Source: Acidobacteriota bacterium (GTDB lineage: Bacteria > Acidobacteriota > UBA6911 > RPQK01 > JADFOI01). Taken from it: a DNA stretch of 8,324 bases. A program made the position numbers and the translations under genes. Under the pieces are notes generated by a model. It did no database searches. It saw only the letters and a list, made by a program, of their open reading frames with translations, and was not told the DNA's origin. Below, one piece after another: positions 1 through 7,082 of this stretch. The DNA lies in NCBI GenBank assembly GCA_030624355.1, contig JAUXKG010000084.1, positions 1 through 8,324 on the forward strand. Direction: 5' to 3'. Positions within the stretch are counted from its first letter, which is position 1; each line of letters starts with the position of its first letter.

Positions 1-444
1 ACGTATTTTTTGCACGGCTCGATGAAATTGTGGCGATTCAGAGGCCTTCTATTCAGCACTCTCTTATCCACAGCTCTGTTTGGGAAGTCGCCTGAAAGCC
101 CGTAAAAAAATAAGGTGTCTCTCCTACCCTCGATTTCCACGTAAACGCAAATGACCAGTATCGCTGCCTCGGCGTCGCTGGAATCCCTCTATGGGCGCGG
201 CAGAAAATGCCCGGTACCCTATGTCGATTCTGAATCCTTAGCCTCCACAATAGATCGAGCTTGAAGGAGCTAAATATCGTTATATTGCGCAGGAGATTGC
301 ATGATGTCAGTGCTGCTTTCTTGATCCTCTTGCATCTGCGTGATATAAGGAGCGAACTATTTCATGGGTACTGCGCGAAGAGAGAGGAAATTCGTCACCA
401 AGTTTCCTTCCATGGGAACAACACAGCTTGGTTGAGATGCCTTC
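1..444. other. Left intergenic region, no convincing gene
   Basis: I see no recognisable gene here. A 65-codon minus-strand frame (250-53) and a 65-codon plus-strand frame (261-458, TTG start) are open, but neither gives a recognisable protein, and the plus-strand one overlaps the start of the next gene in another frame. The region holds a T-run near the left edge (5-10), an A-run (106-112), a short palindrome GATTC-T-GAATC around 226-236, and a candidate promoter at 321-349. The minus-strand frame could be the end of a decayed gene or part of a dispersed repeat, which cannot be decided from this window. Confidence 0.5.
321..349 (+). promoter_or_regulatory. Candidate sigma-70 promoter for the DUF5916 gene
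   Basis: TTGATC at 321-326 (4 of 6 to TTGACA) is followed after exactly 17 bases by TATAAG at 344-349 (5 of 6 to TATAAT). It would start transcription near 356 and leave a leader of about 90 nt before the ATG at 445. This is a consensus match only; no operator was recognised next to it. Confidence 0.35.
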
Positions 445-2610
445 ATGAGAACCGGTAGGTGGACGGGAACAATGATCTACTTGCTGGGGTCCTTGTGTGC
501 TCAGACGCTGGGAGCCCAGCCAACTGTGCGCGCCCTGCCAACAGAGGAAACCATCATTGTCGATGGGATGCTCAATGAGAAGTCCTGGCGATTGGCGCAG
601 CCAGCAACCGATTTCATCCAGGCCGAGCCCCGGCAGGGAGAATCTGCAACGGAGCGGACCGAGGTCCGAATCCTCTACGACTCAGAGAATCTCTATTTTG
701 GTGTCACCTGTTTTGACCGTGATCCACAAGCGATCATAGCCAACAGTCTGCGGCGTGACTTTCAACCAGGCAGTGAAGACAGCTTTGAATTGTTGCTGGA
801 CACCTTTGCTGATTTTCGCAACGGTTATCTATTTGTCACCAATCCCCAGGGAGCCAAGAGAGATGTTCAGGTCAGCAATGAGGGAATCGATCAGAACGTG
901 AGTTGGGACGCGATCTGGGATGTCAAAACGCAGGTCAATCAAGAGGGCTGGATTGCAGAGATCCGTATTCCCATCAAAACGCTGCGTTACAATCAGGCCC
1001 AGGAGAGCAATTGGAATGTTAACTTTGGAAGGCGGATTCGCCGCAAGAACGAGATTGTCTACTGGAGCGAGATTCCCCGCCGCTATCAGATTACTCGGGT
1101 CAGCCTGGCCGGCCAGCTCCTCGGGTTGAGCAAGGAAGACTGGAGGGCGGGTCGAAACCTGCAGGTGACCCCTTATCTGGTGGCCAATCTCGACGAGAAT
1201 GCAGACGAGACCAGCACCTCTTTTGATGTAGGCGGAGACCTCAAATATGGCCTAACCTCCGGCTTGACTCTGGATCTGACCTACAACACAGATTTCTCCC
1301 ACGTGGAGGTTGATCGACAGCAGGTCAACTTAGATCGATTTTCACTGTTCTTTCCCGAGAAGCGCGATTTCTTCCTAGAAAACTCAGGGATTTTCGAAAT
1401 TGGCAGCGTGGGTGTGGAAGGAGCGGTGAAGGATCCGGAAGACCCGGTGGTCTTTTACAGCCGCCGCATCGGTCTTTCTAATGATCCTGATAATCCCAGT
1501 CCCGTTCCCATTCTGGGAGGAGCCCGCTTGACTGGCAGGACGGGCGCCTATCAAGTGGGACTGCTGAGCCTTCAAACGGATCGGACGGCTGACCAGGGCC
1601 CGGAAAATAACACGGTACTCCGGGTCAAAAGGGACGTTCTGGCGCGCTCCTGGGTCGGTGCCTTCTTCCACAATCGCCAGGGCTCGGAGCGTCTCACCAA
1701 TCGAGTCTACGGTTTCGACGGCATCTACCGGCCCAGTATCGATTTGACCTTCAATAGTATGTTTGTTCAAAGTCAAACCTCTGGGGTTTCAGACAACGAC
1801 TGGACCCTGCGGATGGAAGGGGAATACAACCTGCGGTGGATGAGATTCGCGGTGACCCACGCCAATATTGAGGAGGACTATCGCAATGACCTAGGCTTCA
1901 CCCCGCGTACCGGTATTAGCGTTACACGCGTTGAGGTTCAAACGCGGATTCGTCCCTGGCAAGAGAAGGCAATCCGCGAGATCAGGTTGCTAGCGAACGT
2001 ACGGTATGTAGCCGATTCTCAAGAGTATCAATTGGTCTCTCGGAAGACCACCACCGGGTTAGACCTGAGCTTTCAGGACGGTGGTCTGTTCCGGTTCCGG
2101 TACAGGCCCTTTTTTGAGCGTCTGGATGAGGATTTCGAGATTCGATCCGGGATCGTGATTCCCCAGGCCGATTATCACTACACGGAATCAGTTCTGGAGT
2201 ACACGAGCGACCGAAGCCGTATTCTATCAGGCGATGTACACTGGTTTAGGGGCGACTTCTGGAACGGGCGAAAGACAAGCCTGAGGTTTGGTGTCCAATT
2301 CCGACCCAGCAGCCAGATGAGCATTCAGTTCAGCTTTTCGCGGGACCAGGTGGACCTACCGGCAGGCCAGTTCGACGCTAACCTCCTCGGTCTTCGTTTC
2401 AACTACGCTTTCAACACACACACTTTCCTGGATGCGTTCTTTCAATACAACAGTGAGAAAGACCGGTTCACCTCAAATGCGCGGTTCAACTTGATTCACC
2501 ACTCTTTGAGTGATCTTTTCATCGTCTACACGGAGCAACGGCTAACCGGGGGGCAGAATGGAGTCGATCGATTACTTTCACTGAAGTATACCCATTTGCT
2601 GAGTTTTTAA
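445..2610 (+). CDS. DUF5916 outer-membrane protein with N-terminal CBM9-like domain
   Basis: The 721-residue product starts with a short signal-peptide-like segment (Arg at 2 and 5, hydrophobic 10-23, possible cleavage after LGA). Residues about 35-225 read as a carbohydrate-binding family 9-like fold: VDGMLNEKSW (39-48), then VRILYDSENLYFGVTCFD (74-91). From about 230 the sequence follows DUF5916, with TDFSHVEVDRQQVNLDRF (282-299) and FFPEKRDFFLE (302-312), a hallmark stretch of that family. The rest alternates aromatic and polar residues as beta-barrel strands do, and the chain ends in Phe like an outer-membrane beta signal. Length fits the family. The substrate is unknown; such proteins are usually annotated as hypothetical or as having a carbohydrate-binding domain. 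An in-frame TGA at 433-435 closes the frame upstream, so ATG 445 is the first ATG after it. ATG 472 has a better Shine-Dalgarno (AGGTGG) but would remove the basic n-region. It converges on the cohesin-like gene, with a 61-bp gap. Confidence 0.85.
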   Translation: MRTGRWTGTMIYLLGSLCAQTLGAQPTVRALPTEETIIVDGMLNEKSWRLAQPATDFIQAEPRQGESATERTEVRILYDSENLYFGVTCFDRDPQAIIANSLRRDFQPGSEDSFELLLDTFADFRNGYLFVTNPQGAKRDVQVSNEGIDQNVSWDAIWDVKTQVNQEGWIAEIRIPIKTLRYNQAQESNWNVNFGRRIRRKNEIVYWSEIPRRYQITRVSLAGQLLGLSKEDWRAGRNLQVTPYLVANLDENADETSTSFDVGGDLKYGLTSGLTLDLTYNTDFSHVEVDRQQVNLDRFSLFFPEKRDFFLENSGIFEIGSVGVEGAVKDPEDPVVFYSRRIGLSNDPDNPSPVPILGGARLTGRTGAYQVGLLSLQTDRTADQGPENNTVLRVKRDVLARSWVGAFFHNRQGSERLTNRVYGFDGIYRPSIDLTFNSMFVQSQTSGVSDNDWTLRMEGEYNLRWMRFAVTHANIEEDYRNDLGFTPRTGISVTRVEVQTRIRPWQEKAIREIRLLANVRYVADSQEYQLVSRKTTTGLDLSFQDGGLFRFRYRPFFERLDEDFEIRSGIVIPQADYHYTESVLEYTSDRSRILSGDVHWFRGDFWNGRKTSLRFGVQFRPSSQMSIQFSFSRDQVDLPAGQFDANLLGLRFNYAFNTHTFLDAFFQYNSEKDRFTSNARFNLIHHSLSDLFIVYTEQRLTGGQNGVDRLLSLKYTHLLSF

Positions 2611-2671
2611 TGGGTGAGGACTTTCAGGTAGCCTTAAGCCAACCCCTTCCCTTGTCAAACCGATCAGGGAG

Positions 2672-3214
2672 TCAGTGCAGATAAAAGAAGCACCCAAACT
2701 GAGGGGGGGGTGGACCCGAGACGATCACCTCGCCAGCGGTGGTGGCAACATCGGTCACCTCCGCGCCTTCCTCTGTCCACAGGGTCACCTTGTTCTCCAA
2801 CATGATGGTATGGGCAGACTCCGCCTCCTGGGAGACCCGGAGAGTCAAAAGGAACAGGTCTCCGTTGGGCAAGGGCTGTTCAGCACGCACAGCGATTTTG
2901 ATGATAGACTCACCCGGCGGCAGACCTTCCTGCAGCACTTCGCTCTCAATTTCGGCCCCTGCGGCCTCTGCGCTGGCCGCCAGCTTTGCCTCCACAAAAT
3001 CCAACCACTTGTTCTGGAAGCTGATTTCACTCATTAACCTGGTGATTTTTCTCTCCCCCCCAGCAGCAAGAGTGACCGGAAGGGTCACCTCCAACCCAGG
3101 CGTGGTCACCTCGAAGCCCATCTCCACGACAAAGTCCTGTTCGGGCTGGGCAGGAACTCTTGGAGCCAGTAAAGCCAAGAGCACCAGAATGATCAGAAAA
3201 CCTTTCCTCACCAT
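2672..3214 (-). CDS. Secreted cohesin-like domain protein
   Basis: From ATG 3214 the product has 180 residues. It opens with a clean signal peptide (MVRKG, then a Leu/Ile-rich core ending PRVPA, about residue 22). The body looks like a cohesin or related beta-sandwich: an early strand VVEMGFEV, a middle part around SFQNKWLDFVEAKL, then GDLFLLTLRVSQEAES and a last strand GEVIVSG. Cohesins of this sort occur outside cellulosomes as single envelope or secreted domains; no dockerin is seen here. The chain ends in PPPP followed by QFGCFFYLH. The Pro codons contain eight C in a row (coding strand of 2710-2703), so the C-terminus depends on an exact homopolymer count. A longer frame begins at GTG 3256 and adds 14 residues, but ATG 3214 places the signal peptide at the very N-terminus. 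Shine-Dalgarno is weak at both starts. It lies downstream of the amidohydrolase on the same strand, separated by about 240 bp. Confidence 0.65.
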   Translation of the reverse strand: MVRKGFLIILVLLALLAPRVPAQPEQDFVVEMGFEVTTPGLEVTLPVTLAAGGERKITRLMSEISFQNKWLDFVEAKLAASAEAAGAEIESEVLQEGLPPGESIIKIAVRAEQPLPNGDLFLLTLRVSQEAESAHTIMLENKVTLWTEEGAEVTDVATTAGEVIVSGPPPPQFGCFFYLH

Positions 3215-3454
3215 ACCGGGTGCCGATCTTTTTCCAAAACTAGCACGTACTTGCACTCTTGCCCATCACCTTGGCCCCCACGACCACCATCAACACTGGA
3301 ATATTAGTGCAGCCTCTGGGCAGGCCCCCAAGGTGCGGGGAGGTCCCTTCGCTTTCCCCTCTTCTTTTGGATGTTTCCTCGGAGCGCTTCTGTTGGCTCT
3401 CTTTAGACACCCTCCAGACCTGTTTTCCGTCACCTGGGAGGGCTGCTCTGCGGT

Positions 3455-5293
3455 CTACATACCGCTGGACCAGCCGCCGCCCCCACGGGTCTCGGGGAGT
3501 GGGTCACCTGGCTTCCTTTCGAACATGATCTGGCCGTCGATCACGGTCATCAACACTTCCAGCTCAGAGATTTCGTCTTCCGGAACGGTCAGGTAATCTC
3601 CACTGAGAATGACAAAATCCGCCCACTTTCCTTCTTCGATGGTGCCCACCACATCCTGTTCCTGGGTGTAATAGGCGGACCAATTCGTCACCATCCACAG
3701 GGCCTGCTTTCGACTCAGCCGCTGATCAGGTCCAAAGAGCCTCCCCGAGTCATCCTTTCTGGTGACGCTTTTTTCCAGAATCCACAGTGCCGATGAATAG
3801 CCAGGCGCCGTGTTGCCAGAACCCCATTCAATCGAGGCCCTGATTCCCGCGTCAAGGAAGCTCTTCACCGGACCCATGGCACTCACCCGGTCGGCGCCAT
3901 AGTTATAGAGCATTCTCTCTTGCTGGTTGGGCGTGAAAATTTCGTGCTGGGTGACACTGGGCATGACCCCAAGCTCCTTGGTCAGCGCTATCGTATCGGC
4001 TTCGTGTATGGTGTTGTGATCCAGCGAAAGCCGCGGTGTTTTCCACGGATACAATCGGTTCGGCTGGTTGAGACCCTCCTTGAAGGCATTGAGCAGCACA
4101 CGATGCGACTGGTCTCCCATGCTGTGGATGCTGGTGATGTCCCAACCGTACTTGAGTGCTAAAACAATATTCCTGGCGTCTGTTTCGGTCAGTGCATCCA
4201 GGCCCAACCAACGGTTCTGCCCATAGGGACCATGCGGATCACCCGGTTGCATGCGAAGCTTCGGCCTTGCGGTCAACATCCGAGCGTCGGTTCCGCCATC
4301 GGGATGCTGAAAGGACAGGGAATTGATTTTCATCCACTCATCCCCAAAGCCGCTCAGATTACCCATTCGCTTGAGGTAGGCCTCGGCCTGCCCATTGTTG
4401 CGCAGAACCTCCCAAGCTATACGAGCCCGGACCTGCATCTCGCCGCGTTTCCAGACTTCATTCAAGATGGCCAAGGCCACCCCCTGGGCGCGGCCCGCCC
4501 GCATGGTGATGCCCTGTCGAGGACCCCGTTTCTGGCGCTCGATCTCCCTCTGAATCACGGCCTCGTCAATGACCGGCCATTCCATGATCTCATAGACCAG
4601 CTTGCCGAAGGCAAAGGAACGAACTCGCCCGTTGGGCTGGCCCGTGTCCGGATTCAGGTCAACTCCGGTCATCTCGGGGGTCAGACCGGCTACTTTTAAC
4701 CCCACGCTGTTCAGTCTATAGTTGTCATTGTCCAGAGCCATTGCTATAGGATTCTTGGGAGAAACCGGATCCAGATCTTGGGCCGTCAAAGTGTAGGAGG
4801 CAAACGATCCTCCTCCTCCGGTTGAGGCTGAAATCCACAACCACTCACCTGGAGTGGTCTTGTCAACGATCGCCTTCACCTCTGCCACGCAACTCTTGAT
4901 CGTCTCGCAGGCCACGACGCCGTCGATTCCCAGTTTCGAAATATTCCCGACCCAGCCGTGAGAGTGGGTGTTAATGAATCCCGGAACGACACCCTTCCCT
5001 TGCAGGTCAATCTGCCGGGTGTTGGGACCCGCCATCCTCTTGATCCTGTCACTCGTACCCACCGCCAGGAAATCTCCATCCCGAACTGCCAGAGCCTCCA
5101 CAATCCTGAAATCATCGGTGGCCGTGATGATCTTCCCGTTGTACACAATGATGTCCGCATAGGCGATGACCTCCGGCGGAAGTGCCGTTTGTTGGGCATG
5201 AACCGCGAAAGTCAGAAAACAGGTAGCTGCTAAGGCTGCAACAATGGGGACCGGATTAATTAATCCTCTATGTTTCTGAGATCTTAGACCCAT
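3455..5293 (-). CDS. Exported YtcJ-like amidohydrolase (amidohydrolase family 3)
   Basis: The product has 612 residues from ATG 5293. A signal peptide covers the first 33 or so residues (basic start, hydrophobic IVAALAATCFLTFAV, cleavage near VHA). Numbering from the upstream GTG 5296, the family features are: entry strand ADIIVYNGKIIT (47-58), metal-binding HSH (111-113) in the GFINTHSHG context, a further His in SIHSMGD (391), His in LSLDH (427), and the closing segment GTIEEGKWADFVIL (551-564). Such enzymes hydrolyse C-N bonds in amides, imides or ring compounds; the substrate cannot be told. At the place where the family usually has Gly-Ser-Asp, this protein reads WGSGNTAPG (491-499), so the usual Asp ligand may be missing or displaced. 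The stop is TAG. It is divergent from the propeller gene. Confidence 0.85.
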   Translation of the reverse strand: MGLRSQKHRGLINPVPIVAALAATCFLTFAVHAQQTALPPEVIAYADIIVYNGKIITATDDFRIVEALAVRDGDFLAVGTSDRIKRMAGPNTRQIDLQGKGVVPGFINTHSHGWVGNISKLGIDGVVACETIKSCVAEVKAIVDKTTPGEWLWISASTGGGGSFASYTLTAQDLDPVSPKNPIAMALDNDNYRLNSVGLKVAGLTPEMTGVDLNPDTGQPNGRVRSFAFGKLVYEIMEWPVIDEAVIQREIERQKRGPRQGITMRAGRAQGVALAILNEVWKRGEMQVRARIAWEVLRNNGQAEAYLKRMGNLSGFGDEWMKINSLSFQHPDGGTDARMLTARPKLRMQPGDPHGPYGQNRWLGLDALTETDARNIVLALKYGWDITSIHSMGDQSHRVLLNAFKEGLNQPNRLYPWKTPRLSLDHNTIHEADTIALTKELGVMPSVTQHEIFTPNQQERMLYNYGADRVSAMGPVKSFLDAGIRASIEWGSGNTAPGYSSALWILEKSVTRKDDSGRLFGPDQRLSRKQALWMVTNWSAYYTQEQDVVGTIEEGKWADFVILSGDYLTVPEDEISELEVLMTVIDGQIMFERKPGDPLPETRGGGGWSSGM

Positions 5294-5300
5294 CACTCTT

Positions 5301-5307
5301 CCTCCTT
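5301..5307 (-). promoter_or_regulatory. Ribosome binding site of the amidohydrolase gene
   Basis: AAGGAGG on the minus strand lies 7 nt before ATG 5293 and only 4 nt before the adjacent in-frame GTG at 5296. The spacing favours the ATG as the real start. Confidence 0.7.
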
Positions 5308-5412
5308 CTGGTTTGGTGTAAGTCTTGTTTCCTGAGAAGCGAACTCTTGTTCCCTTCTCTATCTTCTCGCTATTCTTTTTTCTAAGTCGATTGGCCTCCC
5401 CGGTTCGGCTTG

Positions 5413-5474
5413 GCTAAGCGCACCAAATCCTTGACGGTCCCACTATCTGGTAGGGACCCACTCCACCGCTTAGC
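5413..5474. repeat. Nested inverted repeat in the divergent intergenic region
   Basis: An outer perfect 8-bp inverted repeat, GCTAAGCG (5413-5420) and CGCTTAGC (5467-5474), encloses an inner 6-bp repeat GGTCCC (5436-5441) and GGGACC (5453-5458). Either strand could fold into a two-tier stem. It lies about 120 bp upstream of the amidohydrolase start. No T-run follows on either strand, so it does not look like a terminator. It could be a regulator site, a structured leader or a small element remnant. Confidence 0.45.
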
Positions 5475-5614
5475 TCCAGTATCATGACAATCTTCTCTTG
5501 TGAACTGCTCGCCAGTCTATCTGCACAGCTTTTAGCAAGTCAAGTCGAGAATCCGAACCTGGCCACACCCTCCGCTATTTTATACATGAGTTCTACAGGA
5601 GGAGAGGGGGCGGG

Positions 5615-5644
5615 TTGACGTCACTTTCAGAGCGGTGCTACCAT
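5615..5644 (+). promoter_or_regulatory. Candidate promoter with TGACGTCA palindrome, propeller gene
   Basis: TTGACG (5615-5620) is a good -35 match. An 18-base spacer leads to TACCAT (5639-5644), a weak -10 match. The -35 overlaps the perfect 8-bp palindrome TGACGTCA (5616-5623), which could be an operator. The predicted leader is about 60 nt. Confidence 0.25.
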
Positions 5645-5711
5645 CATGGTCTTCTCAGGAGCGAGACTGTAAACTTCGGGAATGTGAAATGATTTCAGGG
5701 AGGTGTAGCCT

Positions 5712-7082
5712 ATGAAGCTATGGGTGGGCCTACGACAAACTTTGGGCAGGATCTTGTGGTGGACCGCAGCAGGCGTTTTGGCGGCCTGGATGGTGAGCGG
5801 AGTGCCAGGTGGGGGAGACGAGATGGCTATTGTGCAATCAGGAGGGGAGGCCCGACTGATCTCCTATCAGCCCCTGCCGGAGATACAAGAAGAGTGTGTT
5901 TTGATGCCCGCCGGCACCCTCATGGCTGCCACTCTCCAGCAGGACCAAAGACTGCTTTCTCAAGTGGGAGGAGCCCCTTCCAGGAGAGCTCCACTGAGGG
6001 TTATTAGCGATCCTTATGCTTCCCCCAGCTCGGTCGCAGTCGATGTGGTCCGAAACGAAGTGATCACTACGGACGAAAACAAATTTCAAATCTTAGTCTA
6101 CGACCGGCTGGACAATACCCCTCCTTCAGCTGCCATGAGCGAACCGAAACGCATTATTGCTGGCAGCAGAACGGACATAGAGTTCCAGTGCGGCCTCTAT
6201 GTTGACCCACTGAAGGGGGATATTTTCGCCGTCAACAATGACACCCAGGACAAGCTGGTTATTTTCTCTCGCCAGGCCGACGGCAATGTGCCGCCGGACC
6301 GCTGGTTACATACCCCACACGGGACCTTTGGGATTGCCGTGGACGAGGAGAAACAGGAGCTCTTCCTCACCATTCAGCACGACAGTGCGGTAGTGGTCTA
6401 TCGTAAGACGGCCACCCAGGAGGAAGCTCCCATCCGCCTGCTGCAGGGTGACCGAACTCTCTTAGCGGACCCGCACGGAATCGCCCTCGATACAGAGAAC
6501 GATCTCATGTTCGTGGCCAACTATGGTTCCACTCATTCAGTGTCCCCGCCAGCACAGCAAGACGGTGGGCGCAAGGCAAATTGGCCTCTGGAACGAAGCC
6601 ATGCCATTCCCGGTTCAGGTCGCTTCCTGCCGCCCTCTATTACCGTTTATTCCAGCACTGCCAGTGGCGACACGCGGCCGCTTCGTGTGATCACGGGCCC
6701 CAAGACTCAATTGAACTGGCCCACAGGAGTTGCTTTTGACTCAGAACGGGGCGAGCTGCTGGTCACCAACGACATGAACCATTCGATTGTGATCTTCCCT
6801 GGCGATGCCCATGGCGATGTCGCTCCCGTTCGAGTGCTCAAGGGCCCAAAGACCGGCTTACGAAATCCCACGGGCATCTTTCTGGATGCCAAGAATGACG
6901 AGCTTTGGGTCTCCAACTTCGGGGGGCACTCTTTAACCGTCTATCCAATGAGTGCGGACGGCGATACACCTCCCTTACGCACCATCCGCACTGCTCCTGT
7001 GGGCCGGCCCTCTCTGATGATCGGCAACCCAGGAGCCGTGGCCTACGATAGCAAGCGAGAAGAAATCCTGGTACCGAACTGA
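5712..7082 (+). CDS. NHL-type beta-propeller protein, N-terminal part, ends at in-frame TGA
   Basis: The 456-residue product starts with a signal-peptide or anchor-like segment (MKLWVGLRQ, then hydrophobic ILWWTAAGVLAAWMV to about residue 28). From about 95 it is a series of blade repeats of some 45 residues. The pattern is RxIxGPKTxLxxPxGIAxD, a short gap, ELxVxN, then SIxVFxxxAxGDxxPxR. Whole blades lie near 95-132, 147-191, 197-232, 242-319 (with an extra loop of about 30 residues), 325-368 and 374-417. A seventh begins near 423 and is cut at residue 456, right after EEILVPN. The frame continues past the TGA with the rest of this blade, so this is the first part of one longer gene (5712-7934). 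The start is supported by AGGGAGG (5697-5703), 8 nt before the ATG. Such propellers are usually extracytoplasmic scaffolds or binding proteins; no catalytic motif was seen. Confidence 0.75.
   Translation: MKLWVGLRQTLGRILWWTAAGVLAAWMVSGVPGGGDEMAIVQSGGEARLISYQPLPEIQEECVLMPAGTLMAATLQQDQRLLSQVGGAPSRRAPLRVISDPYASPSSVAVDVVRNEVITTDENKFQILVYDRLDNTPPSAAMSEPKRIIAGSRTDIEFQCGLYVDPLKGDIFAVNNDTQDKLVIFSRQADGNVPPDRWLHTPHGTFGIAVDEEKQELFLTIQHDSAVVVYRKTATQEEAPIRLLQGDRTLLADPHGIALDTENDLMFVANYGSTHSVSPPAQQDGGRKANWPLERSHAIPGSGRFLPPSITVYSSTASGDTRPLRVITGPKTQLNWPTGVAFDSERGELLVTNDMNHSIVIFPGDAHGDVAPVRVLKGPKTGLRNPTGIFLDAKNDELWVSNFGGHSLTVYPMSADGDTPPLRTIRTAPVGRPSLMIGNPGAVAYDSKREEILVPN

Larger units (their letters stand above)
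5294..5711. other. Divergent intergenic region
   Basis: This 418-bp gap separates the leftward amidohydrolase from the rightward propeller gene. It carries the amidohydrolase ribosome binding site, a nested inverted repeat (5413-5474), a candidate promoter for the propeller gene (5615-5644) overlapping a TGACGTCA palindrome, and the Shine-Dalgarno AGGGAGG (5697-5703). The amidohydrolase leader is purine-rich on its coding strand, and I could not pick a convincing promoter for it. No gene was found. Confidence 0.6.

Noticed and set aside
261..458. 65-codon frame with TTG start before the DUF5916 gene
   Set aside because: It overlaps the gene start out of frame, has no clear ribosome site and no recognisable product.
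1384..1776. 130-codon minus-strand open frame inside the DUF5916 gene
   Set aside because: The opposite strand encodes conserved DUF5916 sequence, and this frame has no recognisable protein content.
2753..3117. Repeated GGTCACC heptamers in the cohesin-like gene
   Set aside because: They encode recurrent Val-Thr pairs (EVT, PVT) in beta strands and need no further explanation.
3410..3442. CCCTCC/GGAGGG inverted repeat after the amidohydrolase stop as a terminator
   Set aside because: The loop is over 20 nt and no T-run follows on the minus strand.
2739..3596. 285-codon plus-strand open frame
   Set aside because: It lies antisense across the cohesin-like gene, the gap and the end of the amidohydrolase, has no family features, and reads as a shadow frame.
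4232..4699. 155-codon plus-strand open frame inside the amidohydrolase gene
   Set aside because: It is a mirror of well-supported amidohydrolase coding sequence.
7080..7082. Genome-wide reassignment of TGA to an amino acid
   Set aside because: TGA also ends the cohesin-like gene (2674-2672) and the propeller paralogue (8198-8196) at natural C-termini, so it acts as a normal stop here.
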